A program made the translations under genes and the position numbers. Positions 1 to 11,131 of a stretch of 64,000 nucleotides of DNA are shown here, in pieces. The notes under the pieces were generated by a model. The model saw nothing but the letters and a program-made list of their open reading frames with translations. It did no database searches and was not told where the DNA came from. Each line of letters starts with the position of its first letter. The stretch's first letter is position 1. This stretch comes from Cornus controversa. Its lineage: Eukaryota > Streptophyta > Magnoliopsida > Cornales > Cornaceae. The DNA lies in assembly GCA_026545225.1 (NCBI GenBank), contig CM048848.1:22918806-22982805 (forward strand), in the 5' to 3' direction.

Positions 1-834
1 GGTTATTCAACCAATTTAAGCACAAAGATACCAATTGTACTTATCTAACCAATTTAATAATTGCAATCAGAAAAATGTCCAAGAAAACTGAATCTCCATC
101 TAGTTGCAAATTCAAGTAATATCAAGAGACAACCATGATATCCATTTTAATTTTAAAATTTCTGGATAATAGGTTAACCAAGAGGGCTACATAACCATGA
201 TCATAATAGGTAGACTTAGTTATCACAAAAAAAAAAAAATCTAAACTTAAATAGCACTTGAAATGTCAAATACCATTCTTAGTTTCACATTTCACTTCAC
301 AATCTAGTAAATTACTCAAAGGTAATCCTAAGTTATAAATCTAAAAGGCATTTACTTGAAACAAAGCTATAACACCATATCTGCCTAATTCATCTAAAAT
401 AACTTGAATTTTCATCACTTATGTGTAGTTTTTCCCGTAAGACATGGATGCTAAAATACACCTCAGTTTCTATCTCTGCATATATTAATCAAATCAGCCA
501 TATTGCTGATAACTGCACAAAACTTAAGGGCAAGCACCACAACAAGATACGATCGGGATTTCATCACCTGTTTCTGTGGCCCACAAATCACAAAATCTGA
601 GCATTTGACAAATGCCCAAATATTCAACACTCGTCAAATGGCATCGTTGCCAAATCAAGTTTGGGAATTCGAAGCACAAATAATCAACACTACAATTTTT
701 TTGGGAGCCCACCCAAACTTTCCTTCCCTCCCTTCTCTTCTTTTTTATTTTATTTTATTTTTTTAGTTTCTTTTTATTATTATTATTATTATTTGAGGAA
801 AAGAATGAAAAAAATATATTTTTTTTCATGGCAG
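1..834. other. AT-rich non-coding DNA
   Basis: I see no supported gene in this stretch. It has short homopolymer runs and a T-rich, ATT-repeat tract at about 735-795. Short open frames here have no recognisable domains. The stretch directly precedes the candidate exon at 835-910. Confidence 0.5.
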
Positions 835-910
835 GTTCTTATGATGCACTGCTTCTTTTGATGCCACCATCAGACACTCTTACAAGAGGAATAATAGCTT
901 TGTCATCCAG
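835..910 (+). other. Candidate internal exon of an unidentified host gene
   Basis: A 76-nt segment is bounded by a good acceptor (T-rich tract then GGCAG) and a consensus donor (CAG/GTAAGTA). One frame is open through it and reads roughly SYDALLLLMPPSDTLTRG. I do not recognise the protein and see no partner exons. The solo LTR at 1404 and the old Athila remnant lie downstream, so any gene here is probably a fragment. A chance match to splice consensus remains possible. Confidence 0.3.
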
Positions 911-1189
911 GTAAGTACCTAATTCTTTTACATTATTTTTCTTCTCTTTTTAGATTGGGAAAACATAGTTTTTTTTAGGTTGACATAGTTCTTTTTTTAG
1001 GTTGACATACTAACAAAAAACTTATAGTATGAGCTGTTTTATTTGTTGAAAAACAAAAAAAGAAAAAAAATTGCATTTTTCCTATGCATAATCTTGAACT
1101 TTTCATGTGATTACTAATGCTTCATTTTTATTTAATGCAAAGTTAAAGCAAATCAATTCATTCTGATTAAGGTAATATGCTTCCAACCT

Positions 1190-1260
1190 TCTATTTTTGC
1201 TTAATTGTTATTTTGTCCAACATTGAGGACAATGTTGAGTTTAGGTTTGGGGGTATGACA
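1190..1260 (+). repeat. Remnant of an Athila-type 3' region (hairpin plus polypurine tract)
   Basis: The inverted repeat CATTG-AGGA-CAATG (1221-1234) is followed by a G-rich polypurine stretch ending GGTTTGGGGGTATGA at about 1258. The same arrangement occurs inside the full Athila-type element at 28568-28602. No LTR of that family follows, so this is a truncated relic. Confidence 0.55.
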
Positions 1261-1398
1261 TTAAATTTCTAAATTTTCAGAAAAAACGTTGAATTTGTAA
1301 TTTTTTGAAAAATATTTTGTGATAATGGTAATTTTCACACTATGATTTGATTTTTTTTAATATTAAATGTGTATAAATTTTTAACATAAAATCATTAA

Positions 1399-1403
1399 GC
1401 TTT
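1399..1403 (+). repeat. TSD GCTTT, left copy of the solo LTR
   Basis: GCTTT directly precedes the TG of the LTR and is repeated exactly at 3914-3918 after the terminal CA. Confidence 0.9.
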
Positions 1404-1780
1404 TGTAAGGACCGTGACCATTTTTGGCCGATTTTCTTGAATTTCCATTTAATTGTCATATTAACACATTAAATGATTATATATGTGTTTTAAATGTGAA
1501 ATGTATGTTTAGATAACTTATTTAAGGTTTGGAGAAGTTGTTGGAGCGTTTGGCAAAAGTTGACTTTTTCGGGTAAGGTCAATCTAGGGGCGCGGGCCAA
1601 GTGGGCCCAGAAAATTCAAAAGTCTCGGAATGATCGCAAATTTTGAGGGTAGCTTTAATAAAATATTTGACGTGCAAAGGGATTGATTTCGTGTCAATCG
1701 GAGTTACAGAACTCCGAAAATGAGCTGGGGAAGGTTTAGTGAAAAGGTGATGGCATACTTGTAATTATGAGTAGGTCATT

Positions 1781-1792
1781 TAGGCTATAAAT
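1781..1792 (+). promoter_or_regulatory. LTR TATA box
   Basis: GGCTATAAATAG lies about 380 bp into the LTR. A CT-rich stretch follows at about 1812-1830, typical of plant LTR transcription starts. This puts the hairpin array at 2552-2650 downstream of the predicted start, in the transcribed R/U5 leader. Confidence 0.65.
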
Positions 1793-2551
1793 AGCCAAGA
1801 GTACTCAGCCATTCTCACTCTCTTCTCCCAGCCGTGTAAGCATCTATACATATATATACATAGCATCTTCATCTTCTTCCTTTCTTCATGAATTTTGAGG
1901 GGCTTCGGGTGAGAGTTTGATTTCGTCGAAGAAGGAAGAAACGATCTACATGTTGAGAGCTTGAGATTGATTGGTCCAAAATCATTTTTGGAGAAGGTTG
2001 ATCTTTTGGGTGAGATTTGGGGGAATTCAATTGGAAGCTCTTCCAATTTGAGGTAGGGATGTTTAACTCATAAAAATCCAGGATTCTTGTGAGTATATTG
2101 GTTGTCCATGACAACCAATTGGTTATGTGGAGTAAATAGGTGTTCCTCAATGTTCAAGCATGCTATTTTATATCATCAAATGTGCTCATAATGTTGGTTG
2201 ATATGATTGTATGCTTATAAATGCCTTAGAGAAATTTATGAGCATGTTGGGATTGATTTGTGAAATTATGTTGGTGGATTCATGTATAATTGTGAGGGTG
2301 ACTTTCATGTGTTAGATAAATTGCTCTAAAAATATTGTGAAGGATGTGTGGTTGTGTGGAATGTAGAGGTGTGAAGCATTTTCATTGTAAATGCATATGA
2401 TGCCTAAATGGGAAATTGTTTAAGTGTGATTGTAAAATGCCTTTTGGTTGCAAATTATGAATGTACATTTGATAAAATTGTGGGGTTCATCTTCATTGGT
2501 ATGGTGAGGGAGGTAAGACATGTGAATGGTGGAATCCATTCGGTAAAATGG

Positions 2552-2650
2552 CGAGGTATTCTAGTAAAGGTAACCCTCGTGAGATATTCCGGTCAAGGTA
2601 CCCTCATGGATTGATGTGTAATGAGGTATTCCAGTAAAGATAACCCTCTA
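2552..2650 (+). repeat. Hairpin-unit array in the solo LTR
   Basis: There are three units with arms of the type GAGG...CCTC around a conserved interior resembling TATTCCGGTAAAGGTAACC. Unit one is closed by an outer C-G pair (CGAGG/CCTCG). Unit two has an outer T-A pair. Unit three is partly decayed. The same array occurs with four units in the inverted solo LTR near 52580-52715. Confidence 0.7.
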
Positions 2651-3429
2651 TAGGTGGGATTGGTTGTCCATGGGAATTAGAGACCAATATGTGGGAAGGA
2701 TAAGGGAGTTGTGCATATCATGTTGCATTCTACCTTGTTTGTGATATGGTTGTGTTGTGTGCATAAATTTTCAATATGTTAAATGCAAATGTGTGGTTAC
2801 GTGGTATTCACGGAATTGGTGGAATTATGTTTTAAATGTTTCTACTGAGCTTGTGGTTGCTCATCCCATGAGGATTAACATTTTTCAGAGAATGTAAAGA
2901 AAGTGATGGAGTCTCCCCAATAGGACATTGGCGTGGAGCAATTTTGGTCTTTTTAAAGACTTTATGTTGTTTTGTTGGAATGCATGTCCGGATTGTGGAT
3001 CATATGCACGAGATGAATATGTAAAGACCATTTGTTTTTCGAAAACATGTATCATTCATGCTTTACGGTTTCATGCACTTAAATCTAAACTTTTGGTGTA
3101 TGTGGTTTGTGACTTGTGTTTTTGCACATTATATATGTATATGGAAAGAGGATTGTGTTAGCTTCGTTTTGATAGGTCATGGGCCTTGTTTCGATTTATT
3201 TTGAGAAAGATATGCATGTTTTGGTGCAAGGGTTGGAAATATGACCTACACCCACTAATTTGAGTATAACTTAAGTTGTGGTTGGTGTTTTTGAATGATT
3301 CAAATTGGGTTAGCAACTAGACATCTTGAGGATGATCCATGTCAAATTTCAAGTCAAATGGACTTACGGATTGTGAGATATTCGAATTTGAAGTTGGGAT
3401 GAAGTTTTGGCTAACCTAGTGTTGCAGAA

Positions 3430-3545
3430 TTTTGCCTGGGATTTACGGCGATCGATCCCCCTCTTTTACGGCGATCGATCACCCCTGTAAAAGGCCTCGG
3501 TCGACCTTGGGCGATCGATCCCCCTTTTACAGCATGCACTATTCA
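3430..3545 (+). repeat. CGATCGATC palindrome cluster in the solo LTR
   Basis: GGCGATCGATC occurs three times with variable spacers, together with a GGTCGACC palindrome, within about 100 bp. The surrounding LTR is AT-rich, so the cluster is conspicuous. Comparable clusters with different core motifs occur in the other LTR families of this window. Confidence 0.7.
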
Positions 3546-3913
3546 AATAGTGTTTTGTCCAACTTCAAAGAGGCCTATCTCCTTCGTTTCAAATCGGATT
3601 TTGATGATTCTTTTTTTGAAATTGTGTATTTTTAAACCCTCTTTCTAATGGTTTCATTCTCATACATTGATTATAAACTTATAAAGAGTTATGTATTCAT
3701 TTTTGAGGGATAGAACCAATTGAATGGTTGTATGGTTGAGGCCATTGAGGTTAGGTGATGTTGACTTGTGCATAGGTAATTACAACTGGGTGACTAGACT
3801 TTTGTGGTGATGAAAGGTTACAATGGTCCATTAGGGCTTAGTGAACGGGTTCACCCACGAGATTCGGGTCGGTCCGGGGGAGTCCCGACAGTCCGGGTTC
3901 CGGGGGCGTGACA

Positions 3914-3918
3914 GCTTT
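3914..3918 (+). repeat. TSD GCTTT, right copy of the solo LTR
   Basis: This is an exact copy of 1399-1403, placed right after the LTR end GTGACA. Confidence 0.9.
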
Positions 3919-5474
3919 ACTACATTAATAAGTTGATAAAAGTTAATATTTTTTCCTATCTTTCAGTTAGAACAATTTCATGAATTTCTAGAACTCAGAA
4001 TTTTTTTTTTTACTAAAGCCCCGTAATACGATTTGAAATTGATAAGTGACTACATGTTAATGATCCGACGAATAAAAGTGGAGATTTAACCCAGTGAGGC
4101 ATTGTACCATTCTTTTTATTTTGAGGGTTATATGCTAATTACTCTGTTTTGTTTTAAATCCGCATAATTTTGTTGATTAGTCTCATTATTTTGTTTTTTT
4201 GATCAAATATTAAGAATTCACCATATTATGCCACATAATTTGTTTTTTTGAACTCATATATGTTGAAAAACTATACCTATCCTTCAGAAATGATTTTAGG
4301 CCATCTTTCATTGTTTGAGCCTTTCAATTTCTTTTTTTTTATTTCTTAGTTATGAATTACCACTTGTTAACTAGTTGAGCTTTTTGCATATTCTTTCTTT
4401 TATAACCATATTTTTTAAATTTTTTGAGAATGAATGTGATAAACAGTGAAGCTTTTTGGTCTAGCCTTTCTTTTATAACCATTTTTAGGTTTTTCGAGAA
4501 TGGATGTGATCAATGTACAAGTGGGTGAAAAGAAAAAGAAAAAAAGAGGGAGTATAATTGTTAATGAGATTTTGAGAAGTGTATATAAAAAGAAGTGAAA
4601 TATAAAGCATTCAATTGACAAAATTTTGGAATAAAAAGTTGAAAGTAATATGCTCCAAGTGAGTTAGTTCTTCCCAAGCATTCTCGAATACACTTTTTCA
4701 TTATCGATATCACTTTTTTTATCTTCCTTCTACCTAAAGTTACATCCTAATAAAAGTCCTTTTTGATCTGAAGGATAGTATAGTTTGGATACGGACATAA
4801 CTGAGCTATATTGTTGTGTGGTATAAATTCTTAATATTTGACATTCTTTTCATGAGACCATATGTATTTTCTTGAAAAATTCGTTCTTCATTGAAAAATA
4901 TGTGAGATAATTTGCATTTGTTCTACATTATTCTATTCACATATACTTGAGTGCAAAATTAGCCAATCTCTTAGTGTTCAATTTTGAGTGAAATATCAAG
5001 TGTGAGATTTGAAATCAAAGCTAATTTTCTATGAAAATCTGAAATGCAGTTGCTTTAAAATTGAGAATTATATTATAGGTGGCTATTCACACACACACTC
5101 CAAGTCAAGAATAGTAATGGAATTTTTTTTTTACTTTTGAATAGTATTTAATATTTTCTTTTAATTTTTTATTACACACTAAAGTGGAATGATTGAGTTA
5201 TTCTTGATTTATACACATTAATAGAGCAAAAAAAAAAAATCTTTCAGTGTTAATTACCATTTTTTGATGTTTATGGATATCATCAGTCAAACCCTCACAA
5301 GTCTATAACTCATCCACTAGGGATAACCTAGGGTTTAAGGCCTTATTGAATATGATAAATGCAATCGAGAATAGCCTATGAAAGTGGCACATCTTTAGTT
5401 AGGAGTTAAATAAAAGTAGTAGTTTTGTGCACTAATTTCTTTTGCTTGTATTCGCTAGAGGACTAGCAAAAGCT
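3919..5474. other. AT-rich non-coding DNA
   Basis: I see no gene or clearly bounded element. The stretch has many poly-A and poly-T runs and short degenerate repeats, for example two copies of a TTTCTTTTATAACCATTTTT-like phrase at about 4390 and 4465. Confidence 0.5.
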
Positions 5475-6660
5475 CGTTTGGGGGTGCTTCGATAAGTGCA
5501 CAAAACTTGTTATTTTATATCTCAAAATAAGTCTTTAATTACTATTTTACTTTATTGAAATGTTCTTATCTTTGCATTTTATGTTTTATAGGGGTTGATT
5601 TCCAAATAAGAAGAAAAGCAGCAAAAAAAGGGTTAAAAAGGATTTATATAGCCAAAGATGAACATAAAAAGAATTGTAGGAGAGATCGTATTCTATGCAA
5701 TTTACTTCACAAGAGGTCTCAAGTTCAGAACTTTGCAAAATACTTTTTACATGGCCACGTCTCTAGTCCAGAATTCAAATTAAAGATATGGAGATCAAAT
5801 ATTTAAATTCAAAATTTTGTATTTTGAATTTTGTATTTTAAGTTTTGTATTTTGAATTTTTGTTTTTAAATTTTGTATTTTGAATTTTGTATTTAAAATT
5901 TTTTCCACCTAAGCCATTCCCCTCTAACTCTATAAATTGGGGGTCTTAGGGGATGGTGAGGGGAGTTAGAAATTGTAGAAAAAAATAAAGTGTAGTTGTA
6001 AATATTTTCTTGTACTCATTTTCTGTTCTTGTAAACACACCTCTCAAGGGAGTAATGAATCCACTATGATGAAATATAAGTAAGTTGTTTTATTTTCTTT
6101 TCTAATTTTTCTTCCCAAGAGCATTCTTCTACTCTTCTATTCTGGATTTTTATTTTCTAAAATTAGAGGGAGGATTCTTCCTGTTTGCCGAATAATGGTA
6201 ATTCGAAGAATGCCTACTTCTATTTACCTAGTCAATGTGCATTAGATTAAGTAAAGAAATGTCTCTCTCATATATAATCAAGTCATTCTTTTTTATTCCA
6301 TATTTTCCTTCATCTTTCCAAGTTCTAATTGGATTGGTGAAGTGTATTGATTATTGGAGGAAAAACTAGATAAGAATATTAGAAAATTTATTTATGTGGA
6401 TTCATGGTGGTGGATTCCCTTCCCTTGTGATTTCTTCTATTTATTCATTATAGTTCCAAAATAAAAAATGTTTTTTTAAAAAAAATCATTTTCATTCTAT
6501 AAATTAGTGTGTAAATTAATTTGAGCTCATTCGGAATCTCACTTGAGAGTGGTTCGACCTTGCTTATTAGTATACAACTTTTAGTAAAGACTTTGTAGGT
6601 TTTTTTTTTTGTACGAAGTGTAGAGAAGCAACGACAAACATCCACTAATCTACATCATTC
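5475..6660 (+). mobile_element. Decayed Athila-type 3' end (polypurine tract plus LTR)
   Basis: GACTAGCAA followed by GTTTGGGGGTG (5461-5486) matches the polypurine-tract context of the intact Athila element at 29685-29710. It leads into GATAAGTGCAC, a degenerate form of that LTR's start. A TATA-like CTCTATAAATT sits near 5926, after a run of about 15-bp AT-rich repeats (5806-5905). The right boundary and TSD are not resolved. Confidence 0.45.
5806..5905 (+). repeat. Short tandem repeat, unit about 15 bp
   Basis: About six imperfect copies of a unit close to AATTTTGTATTTTG occur directly upstream of the TATA-like box of the decayed LTR. Confidence 0.6.
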
Positions 6661-7121
6661 AATTGCGCCCTTGCATAAAATAATAATTACAATGTGAGTT
6701 AATTTATCATGACAAATACAATAAAAAAATATTTTTTTCACTAATTTCTATACCTATGCATGTTTTGAATAAAAGAAAATAAAGTAATACATGTTGAGGA
6801 GTCTTGGGTATTAGTGGCTGCATTAGAACCCAGTTCCAACACATGAGAATAGGAGGATAAGACCTAAAACATAGGTTCCAAAAAATATCAATAAATTGCA
6901 ATACTTCTCCCCAACATGAATCCAAAAAGGAAGAAAAAGAAAAAGATACCTCCTACCTCATTGTCATGAAGTATTCTAGTATAACTAAAAGAGTCTCCCC
7001 TAAACCAATCTGAACTTAAATCCTAATGTGATATAAAAAGTCAGAAATACAACATGAATGAAGTGGCATCAGCTTGCACTTAACTAAGTAATATTCTCAT
7101 GAATTGGAAGGCAAGAGAGCA
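6661..7121. other. Left flank of the Athila insertion, probable 3' flank of the FRS pseudogene
   Basis: No independent gene is seen. On the minus strand the first bases (7126 down to about 7099) continue an open frame from the far side of the Athila insertion (31132 upward) and end in a stop codon. This is probably the 3' end of the FRS-like pseudogene, and the rest is its downstream flank. Confidence 0.45.
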
Positions 7122-7126
7122 CCTAC
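7122..7126 (+). repeat. TSD CCTAC, left copy of the Athila element
   Basis: CCTAC immediately precedes the 5' LTR and is repeated exactly at 31127-31131. Confidence 0.9.
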
Positions 7127-7311
7127 TGATAAGTGTTCAACTCTATGCATTTGAACCCTCTTTATTGCATATGTTAGTTCCATTTTTGCGTTTACCGAGA
7201 TATGTTTACGGTATTTTTGTGTTTTTGATGTATTGCAGGTATTGGAGTAAATGGAGCAAAGTTGGAAGCTTTCTGCAGGCAAGAGATGAAATCAGAAAAT
7301 GTTGCCAAGGC

Positions 7312-7432
7312 ATTTCGATCAATCGAGAAGTGGATTTCGATCAATCGAGATTTCGATCAATCGAGATTTCGATTGATCGAAATCTCATTTCGATTGATCG
7401 AAATTTCGATCAATCGAAATGCTGCAGAGCCC
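7312..7432 (+). repeat. TTCGATYRATCGAA palindrome cluster in the Athila LTR
   Basis: Six copies of TTCGAT-CA-ATCGAR or its reverse complement TTCGAT-TG-ATCGAA occur in about 120 bp, in both orientations. Each is an interrupted palindrome with 6-bp arms. The cluster lies about 115 bp upstream of the TATA-like box, inside U3. It is repeated in the 3' LTR at about 29896-30016. Confidence 0.9.
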
Positions 7433-7545
7433 ACTTGGCCACTTGCTCACCTGCTCTCCCACTTGCAACAAAATCCCCCTTTTTGCACGACTTAGGGGGA
7501 TTGTCTGACTTGAACAAGACTTTTGGGGGCCTTCTTGATACAAGA

Positions 7546-7580
7546 GATATATATAATGATATATATATATATATGGTGGG
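7546..7580 (+). promoter_or_regulatory. Athila LTR TATA region
   Basis: GATATATATAATGATATAT is the best TATA candidate in the LTR. It is AT-alternating, so the exact box is ambiguous. Confidence 0.5.
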
Positions 7581-8245
7581 CCCAAAGGAGCCAAAAAGCA
7601 TACAAAAAGCACAAAAAGCCACATCTCTCATATCTCTCAAGATACACATCAGAGGAAGAAGAGAGAGACCTTCGGGAGAGGAAGAGAAAAGCTGAACCAG
7701 ACCAAGAAGCTTCATTCTCTTCATCAATGGAAGGGTGCAAGGCAACCATGAGCAACTAACTCTTCTACTAGGGTGTTGGTTTCAACCCCTAGCTATGTAA
7801 ACTTGTTCATCTTTGTAGCTCTTGGGGATTTGTAATTAAATGTTGATTATTTAGCCTAGTGATTATGTACACAAATACATTTCTTATATATATTCATTTG
7901 ATATGGAATTTATTCTTGTCTTAGAGTAGGTTTTGTCACTTGAATGCACAACATTTGCATATTCCACAAGAAGTGCAAATGATGGTTAGATAATGGTGTT
8001 TAAATGAATGTGTGATGCTAGTTTGTATAGACCATGCCAAGACAAGGTAGTTTGGATGCATGTAGTGTTTACGTAGAGAGTAGGGTAATTAGGTAGTTAG
8101 TTAGGTTGAAGAGCTATGCTTGTTGAAGATGGATTATGATAGGTTAGCACACACAATGATCTTTTGATATGTCATTGAGGTCACAAGCCTAATGACATTG
8201 TTAGGCATTTAATTAATGAACCCCATGCTTGCTACACTTATGAAC

Positions 8246-8250
8246 ATGTG
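8246..8250 (+). repeat. TSD ATGTG, left copy of the LARD
   Basis: ATGTG is repeated at 19194-19198. The empty site in the other Athila LTR (about 30830-30834) carries a single ATGTG. Confidence 0.93.
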
Positions 8251-8432
8251 TGTAAGGACCGGAATTATTTTGACCGGTCCCGGTTGAATTTTGACCGGAT
8301 TGAATTTTTTTCGGATTAATTAAATTCCGGAAAGGGTGTGGATATATTTCCATACAAGTGGAAGGCATATGTATATGTATATATATATATATCTAAAAAT
8401 ATATATACATAGTACCTATATTTATACTCAAT

Positions 8433-8440
8433 TATAAATA
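8433..8440 (+). promoter_or_regulatory. LARD LTR TATA box
   Basis: TATAAATA lies about 180 bp from the LTR start and is conserved in the inverted relative near 58575. It implies that most of this LTR is R/U5 leader. Confidence 0.6.
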
Positions 8441-8649
8441 TACGGGGGGCTTTATGTAATTATGAAGAAATAGAGGTGCACATTCCTAATTTTGTGCATG
8501 TGGAGGGGCAAGAGTATGTGGTGAGGTATATACATATGTGTATATATAATAATATGCCCATGTGATAAATATATATATATATATATGTATTATATACATG
8601 TGGTTGTAAGTGGCTAAAGAATAGTATGTGGACCAAAATGATGAGAAGA

Positions 8650-8865
8650 TAAGAGAGCATGTGGTGGTCAGCCGAAGAAGAGAAAAAAAGAAGAAAGAAA
8701 AGGAAAAAGAAAAAGAAGAAAGAAAAAAGAAAAGAAAGAGAAAAAGAAAAGGAAAAAAGAAAAGAAAAGAAAAAGAAGAGAGAGAAGGAGAAGTCGGGGA
8801 GAGAGAGAGTGGAACCGAGATCGGGGAGAGAGAGAGAGAGAGAGGCCGAGATCGGGAGAGAGGAG
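8650..8865 (+). repeat. Purine-only tract in the LARD LTR
   Basis: More than 200 bp consist almost entirely of A and G, first AAAG/GAAA-type repeats and then (GA)n. It repeats at about 15330-15545. As pyrimidine tracts it recurs at about 54405-54510 and 58225-58365 in the inverted relatives. It is a candidate triplex-forming polypurine/polypyrimidine tract. The Lys/Glu-rich open frames here are by-products. Confidence 0.75.
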
Positions 8866-10357
8866 AAGGACTCCGGCAGCGGCTGACGGCGACGGTGGCT
8901 CGTGGTGGTTGCAGGTGGGTTCGGTGGTGCGGGCTTCCTGGTTCGTAGCTTCGGCTGGTGGTGGTTCGATGGGGGTCCGATCACGGTGGGTTTTTGGGTG
9001 GTTCCAGTTGTGGCGGCCGGATGGTGGTGGTCACGGAGGTCACGGTGGTGGGTTTGGCCGTGGCTGGTGCCGACGGTGGCTTCGGATGGCTCGACGAGGG
9101 TGCGCACGGCGTGTTTGGTCCGATTTTGGGGCTGAACTCGGCTGAGTTCGCTTGACTCGGCTGTAGCGGTTAGACCGGGGTGTTGACGGGGCTTCGGTTC
9201 GGGCTGGTGGTGGTCGGTTTTGTGGACTTGGGTGGTGGTTTTTCGGCGCGGATCTGGCTGGGGCCATTCGGCTGTGGCGGTTCGATTGGGTTCGACCATG
9301 TGGACTGTTTGGGTACTCGGCTGTTATGGGTTGTGTTTGGTGTGACTTGAGGATGGTTATACATGGTGAAGCTTGTTGGTTCCGGCAAATGTTGGTGCCG
9401 GGAGTGGCTTGTTTGGGGTCCGACTATGCTGGGTTTTTGAATGAATTTCGGCGAGACTTTGTTGGGTTTCGGCTTGGTCGGCTAGCTACGGGTTTCGGTT
9501 AGTGCATAGTTGGTTGCCATGGGTGGAGGTGGTGCCGAGAACGGTGCTTTTGGGTTCATGGGAGTTACAGGCTTGATGGGTCTGGGTCATGGAGCTCGGT
9601 TGTTCCATGGTAGTTGCTTGGTATGGTTGATTTATGATTTGAATTTGAGGATTAACTGGGCTGATTTTGATTCGGCCTTCTTGTAGCGGTGATACATAAA
9701 CACACATATATGGACGATGGTTTGTGCATTGGGCTTAGGCCTTGAGTTTGTGTTGGATTTCCAATGGAACTAGAAGTGGGCTGAAATAAAAGTGGATTGG
9801 TTTAAATTGGGCTTTAGATTTGAAATGGAGCCGGATTGGATTGGAACCAAGACATGGGTTGGACCAAGCATGGAAACAAAAGGAGATGAAGTGGCCCGAT
9901 GGATTGTTCGGGTGGGTTTTGACACAGGACTGGCCGGACCGGGCTTGGCATGGACCGCTTTACAGACGCGGATTCATTGGAGAGCGGGACTTAAGGCAAG
10001 TTGATTCTTGCCTCTATCTCATACAGATATTTTATGTATGTTGAGTAATTTACATATGTCTCAATTTAATCATATGTGGTATGTGTATATACATATATAT
10101 GTAGGCGTTTATATATATGTGTGTATAGGGAATGTGGCACATACATGGGATGTGAGAGGATATACATATGTGTGTGTGTATATATATGTATATGCGGGTT
10201 TGGGAAGCGATAACATGTTAGATTTAATCGCCTAATTGTATTGTGATATGGATGTATGTATAGATTAAAGTCTATGGAAAGTATGCTAAATAATACCTGT
10301 TTAGCTCTGTGTTGCCTTGTACGCATATGCGGTTCTTATGCATGATGTTCAGTATAT

Positions 10358-10383
10358 ATATATATATACTATATATATGTATG

Positions 10384-10416
<33 letters not shown>
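10358..10416 (+). repeat. AT microsatellites in the LARD LTR
   Basis: Two long AT runs are separated by a short spacer. They are duplicated at about 17038-17096. Confidence 0.8.
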
Positions 10417-10418
<2 letters not shown>

Positions 10419-11131
10419 TTGCAGTGGTAGGAATGCATGCTAAGTTGAGTATAACTTTTGGCGAGCATTTGAAAAGCATGAAATGTGCTAAGTGCTTTAT
10501 ATGTTCTTGATACATATGTGGGTGATGTAATGTATATATGTGTATATATATATTGTGATCGGAATGCATGTTAGCTATTTGTGGTAAATACATGCATTGA
10601 ATGAGAGCATGACTGTATTTATGCTAGCGTAGGTGCATATGTGACTTATATGCATGATTTGACATATACGTGGCTATATGTGGGAATGTGGATATGAGAT
10701 GCATGCTAGCTATGTTTACATATATCGAAAGTATGCATTGGTTATAGCATGACAAAAATGTGCTAAGTGGAAGTGTTTACATATGTGAGGTATTATGCGA
10801 GTTTTGAACATATATGTGCTATATATGTTGGAATGTGATGAGAAGCATGCTAAATACTTCTTTTTAGTATTCATAGGCATGGGTTGATGCATGAAAATAT
10901 TATGCTGTGTATATATGCATCCATACTGCATATATGGGAGGGAAATGACACATATGTGGTTTATGTGGGTTTATGTGGAGATGAAATGCATGCTATGTCC
11001 TTTTAACTAGCTTAGGCATTGTGAGACATGAACATTGAATGTTCGGTAGTTATATGTTTGAAATGCATATATGGTGCCGTTGTGAGGAAACGGGGAAGTG
11101 TGGTTGAATTACCTAGAGTAGGTAACTAATG

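Larger units (their letters stand above)
1404..3913 (+). mobile_element. Solo LTR of a Tekay/Del-type Ty3/gypsy element (2,510 bp)
   Basis: It begins TGTAAGGACCGTGACC and ends GGGGGCGTGACA, the termini used by the other Tekay-type LTRs here. It is flanked by identical 5-bp duplications GCTTT (1399-1403 and 3914-3918). No PBS, ORF or second LTR is attached, so it is a solo LTR left by LTR-LTR recombination. Inside are a TATA box near 1783, a hairpin array at 2552-2650 and a CGATCGATC cluster at about 3445-3520. A truncated inverted relative starts at 63838. Confidence 0.92.
7127..8250 (+). mobile_element. Athila-type 5' LTR, first part
   Basis: This is the first 1,124 bp of the 5' LTR; the LTR resumes at 19199. 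It holds six copies of an interrupted palindrome (7316-7430), then a TATA-like box near 7548. The break falls exactly at the duplicated ATGTG of the LARD insertion. Confidence 0.92.

Noticed and set aside
7099..7695. 198-codon frame at the start of the Athila LTR, also at 29710-30279
   Set aside because: It crosses the LTR boundary, includes the palindrome cluster and TATA microsatellite, and has no recognisable domain.
8460..9299. 279-codon minus-strand open frame, repeated at 15164-15979 and absent as a gene elsewhere
   Set aside because: It is antisense to the purine tract and GC-rich block of the LARD LTR, low in complexity (Pro/Thr then Ser/Phe runs). It is repeated only because the two LTRs are nearly identical.
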